From Chloroflexota bacterium (GTDB lineage Bacteria > Chloroflexota > Anaerolineae > Promineifilales > Promineifilaceae), in NCBI GenBank assembly GCA_013112725.1, contig JABFFZ010000002.1:1-64000 (forward strand): a stretch of 64,000 nt of DNA. Reading direction: 5' to 3'. A program made the position numbers and the translations under genes. Each line of letters opens with the position of its first letter. Position 1 is the stretch's first letter. Below the pieces are notes generated by a model. That model did not search any database. It had not been told where the DNA came from and saw only the letters and a program-made list of their open reading frames with translations. Below are positions 24,815-32,081 of the stretch, piece after piece.

Positions 24815-26127
24815 GTCTGAGAAAATTCATTGAGCAAACGGCCGTGACCGGCGACCTGATCACCATTGATACCCCCGTAGACACCACCTATGAACTGGCG
24901 AACGTGGCCCATGCCCTGGAAGGTCGGCCTGTCCTGTTTAATCGGATCAAAGGACACCCCGGCTGGCGGGTCATTGCCGGGCCTTGCGCTGACCGGCGCT
25001 ACTTTTGTATGGAGTTGGGCGTGGAACTCCCTCATTTGCTGGATCATCTGGCAAATGCGGTAGCGAATCCGATGGAACCGGAGATGGTGGAAACGGCCCC
25101 CTGCCAGGAAGTGGTATTGGAGCAGTTTGATTTACGTGACTTACCCATTTTGCTGCATCTGCCGGAGGACGCGGGACGGTATATTGCCAGTAATGTGGTC
25201 ATTGTGAACGATGCGGAGTACGGCCGTAACATGTGCTACCACCGCCTCCTCTTGCTGGATGATCGCCATTTTGCCGCCCGCATCATTGAAAACCGGGGCA
25301 CCTACAACGCCATGCAAAAAGTGGCCGGGGATTTGCCCGTGGCCATCTGCATTGGCGTCTCTCAGGCGGTGCATCTGGCTGCCTCTATGGGGCCGCCCCC
25401 GGAAGTGGATGAATTGGCGGTGGCCAACGCCCTGGCCCCCACGCCGCTGGTGAAATGTCTCACCAACGACTTGGCCGTGCCCGCCCACGCCGAAATTGTG
25501 CTGGAAGGGCGTATTACCCGCCGCACCACCAGCGAAGGGCCGTTTATGGATTTGACAGAGACGATGGACATTGTGCGCGACCAACCGGTGATTGAAATTG
25601 ACCTGATCACCCACCGCCGCGACCCCATTTTCCATGCCCTGCTGCCCGGCAGCCTGGAACACAAAATCCTGATGGGTATGCCCAAAGAGCCGACCATTTT
25701 TAATGAGGTGAACCAGGTGACGAAGTGTACGGGCGTGGTGATCACGCCCGGCGGCACAAGCTGGCTGCATGCGGTGGTGCAAATTGAGAAGCAGGGGGAA
25801 GAGGACGGCCGGGCAGCCATTCACGCTGCCTTGAAAGGGCACGGCTCCCTCAAACACGTCTGGGTGGTGGATACGGACGTGGACATTTACGACCCGGCGC
25901 AGGTGGAATGGGCCATGGCCACCCGCTTCCAGGCCGACCGCGACCTGATCATCCTGGAAAACCAGCCCGGCAGTTCGCTCGACCCCTCCGGCAGTCACGC
26001 GCCGGGCCAAAAGAGCCGGACAGCAAAAGCGGGCTTTGACTGCACCATCCCCTGGGGCGCGGATAAAAACAAATATGTACGGGGGGAGTACGGCCGTGTA
26101 GACCTCCACGACTATGGGATCAGGTGA
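24811..26127 (+). CDS. UbiD-family prenyl-FMN-dependent decarboxylase
   Basis: A 438-residue UbiD-like enzyme, which decarboxylates an unsaturated acid using prenylated FMN from UbiX (not in the window). The N-terminal domain (VTGDLITIDTPVD), the core SNVVIVNDAEYGRNMCYHR with HFAARIIENRGTYNA, and the acidic segment TSEGPFMDLTETMD occur in order. In many UbiD proteins that segment reads EGPFGE; here Gly-Glu is Met-Asp. It is shorter than E. coli UbiD (about 490), closer to archaeal forms. AAGGA precedes ATG 24811. With an aconitase X gene 8 kb away, a role as anhydromevalonate phosphate decarboxylase is possible. Other aromatic or quinone substrates cannot be excluded. Confidence 0.85.
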   Translation: MSLRKFIEQTAVTGDLITIDTPVDTTYELANVAHALEGRPVLFNRIKGHPGWRVIAGPCADRRYFCMELGVELPHLLDHLANAVANPMEPEMVETAPCQEVVLEQFDLRDLPILLHLPEDAGRYIASNVVIVNDAEYGRNMCYHRLLLLDDRHFAARIIENRGTYNAMQKVAGDLPVAICIGVSQAVHLAASMGPPPEVDELAVANALAPTPLVKCLTNDLAVPAHAEIVLEGRITRRTTSEGPFMDLTETMDIVRDQPVIEIDLITHRRDPIFHALLPGSLEHKILMGMPKEPTIFNEVNQVTKCTGVVITPGGTSWLHAVVQIEKQGEEDGRAAIHAALKGHGSLKHVWVVDTDVDIYDPAQVEWAMATRFQADRDLIILENQPGSSLDPSGSHAPGQKSRTAKAGFDCTIPWGADKNKYVRGEYGRVDLHDYGIR

Positions 26128-26207
26128 CAACCGCTGCACATGACTAAACGTCAATAACTTTTGTTTTGGCCCTTGCCACTAATATCGCCACATGATACTA
26201 TCGTACC

Positions 26208-26492
26208 ATGATAGAGTCATTTGCCTCACGAGAAACGGAACGGATTTTCAACGCGCAGATTTCCAGAAAGCTGCCCCATAACATCCAGCAAACAGCCCGC
26301 CGCAAGTTGCTCTATTTACAGGACGCGGATGATTTACGAGACTTAATCGCTCCTCCGGGCAATAGATTGGAGAAGCTGCACGGCAATCGTGAAGGTCAGT
26401 ACAGCATTCGGATCAACGATCAATGGCGTATCTGCTTCCGGTGGGAAAACGGCCGTGCCTTTGATGTGGAAATTGTAGATTATCACTCATAG
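26208..26492 (+). CDS. higB: HigB-like mRNA interferase toxin
   Basis: A 94-residue RelE-superfamily toxin, expected to cut mRNA on the ribosome. RKLLYLQDADDLRDLIAPPG, NRLEKLHGNREGQYSIRIND and QWRICFRWENGRAFDVEIVDYH are the typical HigB stretches, including the basic core and C-terminal strand. As in other HigBA operons the toxin precedes its antitoxin, here by nine bases. A repeated CATGATA just before the start could be part of an operator. Confidence 0.88.
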   Translation: MIESFASRETERIFNAQISRKLPHNIQQTARRKLLYLQDADDLRDLIAPPGNRLEKLHGNREGQYSIRINDQWRICFRWENGRAFDVEIVDYHS

Positions 26493-26501
26493 GGAGTATT
26501 G

Positions 26502-26831
26502 ATGATGGAAGACAAACTATTACCCGTCCATCCTGGCGAAGTTTTGGCCGAAGATTTTATGAAGCCATTGGGTTTGAGCCAATATCGGGTAGCGAAAGAC
26601 ATTGGTGTGCCTGCTTTGCGCATTAGCCAGATTATCAGTGGCAAACGTTCCATTACGGCCGATACCGCCATGCGGTTAGCGCGCTATTTTGGCACCAGCC
26701 CAGATGTCTGGCTGCGTTTGCAAGCCCGGTATGATCTGGAAGTCGCTCAAAATGATTACGGCGATCAAATTGAGCGAGAAGTCAAAGTGCTGGATCAAAG
26801 CCAATATGCCACCTTTGCCCAGACTGGCTAA
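26502..26831 (+). CDS. higA: HigA-family antitoxin
   Basis: A 109-residue XRE-type helix-turn-helix antitoxin. VHPGEVLAEDFMKPLGLSQY leads to the HTH (VAKDIGVPALRISQIISGKR) and RYFGTSPDVWLRLQARYDLE. It neutralises HigB and probably represses the operon. AGGGAG (26491-26496) sits before the tandem ATGs at 26502 and 26505; either could start the protein. Confidence 0.9.
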   Translation: MMEDKLLPVHPGEVLAEDFMKPLGLSQYRVAKDIGVPALRISQIISGKRSITADTAMRLARYFGTSPDVWLRLQARYDLEVAQNDYGDQIEREVKVLDQSQYATFAQTG

Positions 26832-26883
26832 TGAAACAAATATCAGGTGTTATAATGCGTCAAAGATAGCAAAGGAGATTGTT

Positions 26884-27243
26884 ATGTCAGTCACAATTGA
26901 AGCCATTAAACTGCCAGAGAGCGGCCCACTTCATTTAGAGCTAAACCTGACTACCCATATTGCGTTTACGGCCGAAGACGCCCGCCGCAAGGTGAGCGTC
27001 TATGTCGGCAATCACATTGCCGATTTGTTATCCGGCGAGACGCCTACGCTAGTCTGGCGGCAGGAAAGAGCCTTCTGGCGTGTGCCTGTCACTCTCTCAA
27101 GCCGGTCATGGGGGCGAATCGGTCAGGTAGGAACGCTTGACGTGGATGTGCAAACCGGTGAATTACAAATTGAAGATACACAGATTCAGGAAATAGAAGA
27201 CAATGCCGGCCGTTTTGCTGCCAGTGCCACGCAAAGATTGTGA
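26884..27243 (+). CDS. Conserved-looking 119-residue protein, unknown
   Basis: AAGGAG seven bases before ATG 26884 marks a real gene. The product is mostly beta-like (LHLELNLTTHIAFTAEDARR, FWRVPVTLSSRSWGRIGQVG, LDVDVQTGELQI) with an acidic C-terminal helix (IQEIEDNAGRFAASATQRL). I do not recognise the family. Size, position after higBA and the VDVQTGEL strand are compatible with an antitoxin lacking its toxin, but that is only a guess. It still has neighbour-like base composition; the AT-rich cassette begins just after it. Confidence 0.75.
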   Translation: MSVTIEAIKLPESGPLHLELNLTTHIAFTAEDARRKVSVYVGNHIADLLSGETPTLVWRQERAFWRVPVTLSSRSWGRIGQVGTLDVDVQTGELQIEDTQIQEIEDNAGRFAASATQRL

Positions 27244-27336
27244 AGCAAAGAATCGTATCACGTGCAAAGCAGATCAAGATCGAGTTATACCATTCGTAAG
27301 TTATGACGCATATACCAGTCCGAAAAAGGGTCTACA

Positions 27337-27349
27337 CTAAATAATTTAG
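27337..27349. promoter_or_regulatory. Palindromic candidate operator before the AT-rich cassette
   Basis: CTAAATAATTTAG is a perfect 13-base palindrome centred on A, next to the GTAAGGA binding site of the first cassette gene. It would be well placed for autoregulation by the DNA-binding protein that gene encodes. It is short and AT-rich, so chance is possible. Confidence 0.3.
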
Positions 27350-27360
27350 AGTAAGGATTT

Positions 27361-29403
27361 ATGTCACAGGATAATGAAGAGCATTCAACTGTCAGTTATG
27401 TAATGGGTTCTCTTTCATCAGTACCGATAGAACACCTAAATCTATCTATCAGACCCAGAAATGCCTTATTGCGTGCCGGACTAAAAACAGCTTTGGACAT
27501 TCAAAGATTGATAGAGAAAAACACATTATCCAGTATTTATAATATCGGGTCGTTAGCTGTCCAAGAAATAGAGGAATGCCTAAGCTCAATGCTAGAAAAC
27601 CAGGGAATAGAGTTGTCGGTAAGTGAAATCGCATTGCCAGATAATGAGGAACGCAAATCAACTGTAATACCTACTGTATCCTTCTTTGATGATTTACCCG
27701 TGGATATATTGGTACAAGAACTCAGTAACGATATGATACATCGGCTAAAATCAGCAGGCTTTGAAAGTATCGGGGAGTTGCTCAACTTATCTCGAGCTGT
27801 GGAAAGCTTCATTGAGAATACTTCTACAACACTTGACCGACTGATCAACCACCAAAAAGATATTCTTCGGGCACTTATAGCGAGAGAGAAACTTCATCCC
27901 CAAGCACAATATCGCAACATGAGCATCAAATCATGGTTAAACCTCGCCCCAGAGAACACTAACGAACAAGGGGAATTTCTGAAGCTATTATTACAAATAA
28001 ACGAAAGTCATTCTCTGAGTGAAGAACTGTCCATCCTTTTTGCTAAAGTTGCTGAAAGAGATCTTGATATCTATATAAAATACTTCAATGATAACTTGAC
28101 CTTAGCACAAGTTGGAAGGCAACAAGGAGTCACTAGAGAGCGGGTGAGGCAAATCACTTCCAAAACTGCAACTAGATTATGGGCGCGGATAAACCAAAAT
28201 CCCGGATTGTATCTTCAATCAGCCCTGCTAGTAGCAAAAGATATGGGCGATAACTTATCTCTAAAATCATGGAGATTGGCCCTACAAAATAGAAACATTA
28301 TTGATTCTTCACGTCCGGCCCGTGAGAACTTAGATTCCTTTGACGCTCTTTGTGCCCTACTTCGAAGTGCTGATAAAGCTAAATATCCTCCAACAATAAA
28401 AATCGATGAAAGTGTCACATTTATCCTTGAAAGTCCAAGTGATTTGTCTTTGGGGTTAATCAAAGCCATTGAGGAAATGTCCTCGAAGGCAAAAAGAAAA
28501 ATGCACCAGAAAATTAGCTATATGGGGGGGATTCATCTTTCAGAAGCCTCTGAAACTTTAGATGTATCGCCCCAACAAGCTGCATATATCCTTAAGCATT
28601 TAGGATATAAAGAGGTGGATCACGATTGGTATACAATTGCTACTGCTGAAAACACTACCAGATGGCCAATCCTGAAGGCGGGACTTGCTATGATGGAAGT
28701 TTGCGGACCACTAGAATTTAGTGTTTTTTGCGATGGGACAAGAAGATATATTTCTCGATTTTATGATATTCTTGCGCCCCCAAGAGTGATGAAAGCTCAT
28801 ATAGAAGCTTTAGGCTTCGAAGTAGAAGATGATTATGTTAGTTGGAATGAAACGCCAACAGGTTATCTAGCGGAAAGTGACAAATGCTTTGTGCAAGTTG
28901 TAGAAAAACATGGCACAGTCGTAACGTTTCAGGAAGTAGTGGAGTTTTTCCAAGAAAAGGGTTTTTCAATCGCTACAGCTACTGCAAGAGTTTTGCCACA
29001 ATCACCAATTGTAGAAAAAGTCGAGACCGGCCTTTACAAAATTCGTGGCCGAAACCACACTTGGGAAGATATAGAAAATGCCAGAAGTCGTCAGGATCCC
29101 ATTGACTATGACCCAGAAGTGGTCTATGGAATCGATGGCCTCATTAGGTACAAGATAACAATTGGCTCCTGGGCACTTAACGGTGTATTAAGCATCAGTT
29201 CAAACCAACCCCAGCTTCCTGATCTTGGAGATGGATGGGAAATTTTCGTCGAAAACAAATCTCGTGGGATTGCCAAGAGGGATGAACATTTAATTTGGGG
29301 ATTGGGAAGTGCATTTAATGCCCTTGGGGTACAAATCGGAGATAGAGTAGAACTGGCATTTGATGCATGGGAAAAGCCTCTTATTCGAATATCAAAAACC
29401 TGA
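27361..29403 (+). CDS. Cassette protein A: RNAP alpha-CTD-like and sigma region 4-like DNA-binding protein
   Basis: A 680-residue protein that borrows transcription modules. Residues about 18-75 match the RNA polymerase alpha C-terminal domain (PIEHLNLSIRPRNALLRAGL, then IYNIGSLAVQEIEECL). A second helix-hairpin-helix-like unit follows at about 110-145. Residues about 243-275 read as sigma-70 region 4 (LTLAQVGRQQGVTRERVRQI). Two later segments look like winged helices: about 375-430 with ASETLDVSPQQAAYILKHLG, and about 510-575, HARE-HTH-like. The C-terminus has a small beta domain (LGVQIGDRVELAFD). No core polymerase or catalytic motif is visible. Codon use is AT-rich and unlike its neighbours. 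It starts two genes that follow with 1-base spacing and a 4-base overlap. Function is unknown; DNA recognition for the downstream ATPase is my inference. Confidence 0.8.
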   Translation: MSQDNEEHSTVSYVMGSLSSVPIEHLNLSIRPRNALLRAGLKTALDIQRLIEKNTLSSIYNIGSLAVQEIEECLSSMLENQGIELSVSEIALPDNEERKSTVIPTVSFFDDLPVDILVQELSNDMIHRLKSAGFESIGELLNLSRAVESFIENTSTTLDRLINHQKDILRALIAREKLHPQAQYRNMSIKSWLNLAPENTNEQGEFLKLLLQINESHSLSEELSILFAKVAERDLDIYIKYFNDNLTLAQVGRQQGVTRERVRQITSKTATRLWARINQNPGLYLQSALLVAKDMGDNLSLKSWRLALQNRNIIDSSRPARENLDSFDALCALLRSADKAKYPPTIKIDESVTFILESPSDLSLGLIKAIEEMSSKAKRKMHQKISYMGGIHLSEASETLDVSPQQAAYILKHLGYKEVDHDWYTIATAENTTRWPILKAGLAMMEVCGPLEFSVFCDGTRRYISRFYDILAPPRVMKAHIEALGFEVEDDYVSWNETPTGYLAESDKCFVQVVEKHGTVVTFQEVVEFFQEKGFSIATATARVLPQSPIVEKVETGLYKIRGRNHTWEDIENARSRQDPIDYDPEVVYGIDGLIRYKITIGSWALNGVLSISSNQPQLPDLGDGWEIFVENKSRGIAKRDEHLIWGLGSAFNALGVQIGDRVELAFDAWEKPLIRISKT

Positions 29404-29404
29404 C

Positions 29405-29995
29405 ATGACTCAATTCGGCACAATTTTATCTAACTCGCAGATAGTAACCTTAGCTGTCTCAAAATTAGGTGGCGCGACAAAGGCAGTGGATATTGAAGAT
29501 ATTGCAATTCTTGCATATGAAATCTACCCAGAGAAATTTTCCTGGCGTAAATACCCTGAACGCATAGATTTACGAGTTGTTCAATACGCACTAAAGGATG
29601 CCTCAAGTGTACACAAAGGAGAGCCTTTGTTAAAAGGGAATCTTAAACATGGTTATATCCTTACTCCAACAGGTTTGGACTGGGCAGAAAAAAATCAACA
29701 CGTTAGTTTTGAAGATTATAAGGCTGGATCTCGCAAGCAATCTACTACCGACAAACTGTCTATCGAACAAGCCCGGTTACTGAAGAGTAGCGCGTTTGTG
29801 AAATTCGAGGCAAATAGAGTTAAAGACATTAAGTATTCTGACTTTCAGGAATTTGCACGAGTAAATGATTATTTTCCCGAACATGTTCGTCAAAAAAGGT
29901 ATGTGATTGTTCAAAATGCAGTTAGTGGCAACCGTAAGCTTGAAGCCTTGTGGGAGCTACTTGTTGCAGAATTTGTGGAGGAGAAACTAAAATGA
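29405..29995 (+). CDS. Cassette protein B: small wHTH-like adaptor, unknown
   Basis: A 196-residue protein starting one base after the stop of protein A and overlapping the start of protein C as ATGA. The first 90 residues look like a winged helix (IVTLAVSKLGGATKAVDIED, then FSWRKYPERIDLRVVQYALK and GYILTPTGLDWAEKN). The C-terminal half is helical and basic, ending in RKLEALWELLVAEFVEEKLK. I know no named family. Its position between a DNA-binding protein and a GHKL ATPase suggests an adaptor. ATG 29405 is preferred to an upstream in-frame ATG inside gene A. Confidence 0.75.
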   Translation: MTQFGTILSNSQIVTLAVSKLGGATKAVDIEDIAILAYEIYPEKFSWRKYPERIDLRVVQYALKDASSVHKGEPLLKGNLKHGYILTPTGLDWAEKNQHVSFEDYKAGSRKQSTTDKLSIEQARLLKSSAFVKFEANRVKDIKYSDFQEFARVNDYFPEHVRQKRYVIVQNAVSGNRKLEALWELLVAEFVEEKLK

Positions 29996-31671
29996 CCCAT
30001 CAAAGTATCACAGTAACAAGCCATGTAGCTCGTGATTTCCTACAAAACGCAGTTTATTTCAACACACTCCCAAAAGTTATCTGGGAATATGTCTCTAACT
30101 CTCTAGATAACGCAAAGGATGATACTCCGGTAACTGTATCTGTAGATTTGTTGCCCACCAAACCAAAGACTCTTCAAATCGCAGACAACGGCATTGGAAT
30201 GTCTCGAAAGGCTCTGCTCCAATTCTTTCAAATGCATGGAGAAAATGTTCAAAGGAAAAAAGGCAAGCGGGTTCGGGGACGATTCGGCACAGGCAAGTCG
30301 GCAGCCTTCGGAGTTGCAAATACCCTTGTTATTGACACAGTACAAAATGGTATTCGCAATGTCGTGGAGTTGACCCGTGATGCGATAGAAAACGCAAGTC
30401 ATGGGGGCGCCTTTCCCGTCGAAGAATTGGTCAACAATGAGGTGGTGGACAGAGAAGATGGCACCATTGTCCAGATTACTAACTTTATTAACCCAAGATT
30501 CAACTTCGAACAAACTATTACATATATTGAGCGACATTTGGGCCGCTACAAATCCCGTGCCACAGTAATTATTAATGGGCATAATTGTAAGTTTCGAGAA
30601 CCAGCATCAATACGGAGTTTTTCGTTTACTCCTCCTCCTGATGTCACAAAAAGAATTAGCGAAATCGAGTTATTGATAAAGGTTGCTCCAACCCCTTTAG
30701 AGAAAGAATTCAATGGGATAGATATTCTCTCATATGGAATCTGGCATGAAACAACTCTTGCCGGCATCGAGAACAAGGATCTAGCTAACAGAATTTTTGG
30801 TGAAGTTGATGTACCTAAACTAGAAGATTATGAGGGGGCAATTCCAGCATTTGACAATACACGTAACAATCAACTGAATCGGTCAAATCCTCTTGTGATT
30901 GTCTTGCTTGGCTGGATTGCATCAGAGGTTGAGAATGTTAGAAAAATTCTAGTTGAAGAAGAACGTGAACGTAAACGTGGCGAACAGTTCAAACGGTTAG
31001 AGGAACGGGCGAAGGAAATAGAGAGCATACTAAATGAGGACTTTCTAACCATACTTGACCAATACGAATTGGCCAGAAAAGTTAGTGCGAGGAAGTCAAC
31101 AAAACTGTCAACAGGGCCTGGGGAAGATGGGGAAGTTTTGCCTGAGGATGGAGATGAAATATCAAAATGGCAGGTTGCTGGACATCCACATGGTAAAGGT
31201 ATAAAGGGGAGCCAACCCCCAGGTGAAGGGGCAACTCCCAGACCAGGAGGTCCCAGTCTTATCGTAGGAACTCAAAAAGGTTCTCCAAAAGAAATCACAG
31301 AAACTGGCGACACGTCTAAAAATAACAAGAAACGAAGGGGTATTTTTACTATTGAATGGACGGAGGGATCCCCTGATGACAATCGTTCAGAATACAAGAA
31401 GGATACAAGGACAATCTATATTAATTTGAGTCACCCACAAGTATCATCTGCTCTCAAAGCAAGTGGAGGGGTGGTAGATTCCCGCCAGTTCAAAGAAATT
31501 GTTTATGAAATTGCAGTAGTAGAATATGCACTTGCTGTGCAATATGAACGAGCAGAAAGTGAAGAGGTTGATCCTTTTGATGCCCTATTTGAAGTGGGTA
31601 GCATTATAGATCGTGTCACTCGAAAAATATCACTGTTACTTTCGACCCCATCCTCCCCCAAAAACCCATGA
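29992..31671 (+). CDS. Cassette protein C: GHKL (Hsp90/MORC/MutL-like) ATPase
   Basis: A 559-residue ATPase preceded by GGAGGAG. The Bergerat fold is clear: N-box WEYVSNSLDNA with E32, N36 and D39, G1 box IADNGIGM (65-70), and a G2 lid RGRFGTGKSAAFGVAN (about 95-110). This would dimerise on ATP binding as MORC and MutL do. A transducer-like domain follows to about residue 330, then a charged coiled coil (VEEERERKRGEQFKRLEERA), a low-complexity Gly/Pro linker, and a C-terminal domain (about 450-559) with a conserved-looking beta start (IFTIEWTEG) and helical end. There is no kinase, topoisomerase or MutL nuclease motif. Role unknown; MORC-like relatives occur in conflict and DNA-modification systems. 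Confidence 0.85.
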   Translation: MTHQSITVTSHVARDFLQNAVYFNTLPKVIWEYVSNSLDNAKDDTPVTVSVDLLPTKPKTLQIADNGIGMSRKALLQFFQMHGENVQRKKGKRVRGRFGTGKSAAFGVANTLVIDTVQNGIRNVVELTRDAIENASHGGAFPVEELVNNEVVDREDGTIVQITNFINPRFNFEQTITYIERHLGRYKSRATVIINGHNCKFREPASIRSFSFTPPPDVTKRISEIELLIKVAPTPLEKEFNGIDILSYGIWHETTLAGIENKDLANRIFGEVDVPKLEDYEGAIPAFDNTRNNQLNRSNPLVIVLLGWIASEVENVRKILVEEERERKRGEQFKRLEERAKEIESILNEDFLTILDQYELARKVSARKSTKLSTGPGEDGEVLPEDGDEISKWQVAGHPHGKGIKGSQPPGEGATPRPGGPSLIVGTQKGSPKEITETGDTSKNNKKRRGIFTIEWTEGSPDDNRSEYKKDTRTIYINLSHPQVSSALKASGGVVDSRQFKEIVYEIAVVEYALAVQYERAESEEVDPFDALFEVGSIIDRVTRKISLLLSTPSSPKNP

Positions 31672-31699
31672 AATCCCTGGCAAATTTTGAGTGAACATC

Positions 31700-32029
31700 A
31701 TGGTTCGTGTACCTACCCACCGCGCCCCCACCCATCCGGGGGAGATGTTATTGGAAGAATTTCTAACGCCGATGGGCATTAGCCAACGTGATTTGGCTGA
31801 CGCCATTCACGTGCCTTATCAGCGGATCAACGAAATTGTCAACGGCCGTCGTGGTATCACCCCCAGCACAGCCCTCCGTTTAGCCAAATTCTTTGGCGGC
31901 GAAGCTGGTTTTTGGATGAACCTTCAACTGCGATGGGATTTGTACCAGGTACAACAGTCGGAAGCACAGATATTACAAACGATTGAGCCACGTCAGATTC
32001 CTGCAAGCGAAAGCATCACCCCGTCGTAA
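31700..32029 (+). CDS. Orphan HigA-family antitoxin-like regulator
   Basis: A 109-residue XRE-type protein of the HigA family: RAPTHPGEMLLEEFLTPMGI, HTH region LADAIHVPYQRINEIVNGRR, and FFGGEAGFWMNLQLRWDLYQ. No higB gene precedes it; the AT-rich cassette ends just 28 bases upstream. It may have lost its toxin when the cassette inserted, or may act in trans on HigB at 26208. GTG 31691 is an alternative start, but ATG 31700 gives the usual N-terminus. GC-rich composition and ACGGCCGT (about 31842) return here. Confidence 0.85.
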   Translation: MVRVPTHRAPTHPGEMLLEEFLTPMGISQRDLADAIHVPYQRINEIVNGRRGITPSTALRLAKFFGGEAGFWMNLQLRWDLYQVQQSEAQILQTIEPRQIPASESITPS

Positions 32030-32081
32030 ACTACCAGCCAAAATTTGTGCCTGTGTCCCTGGTCTGATGTAAACTCACGCT

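Noticed and set aside
25141-26154. Antisense 337-codon frame over ubiD
   Set aside because: His/Gly/Val-rich shadow of a well-supported gene, without any recognisable domain.
26500-32030. Cassette as a prophage or integrative element
   Set aside because: No integrase, portal, terminase, tRNA-borne attachment site or flanking direct repeats are visible around it.
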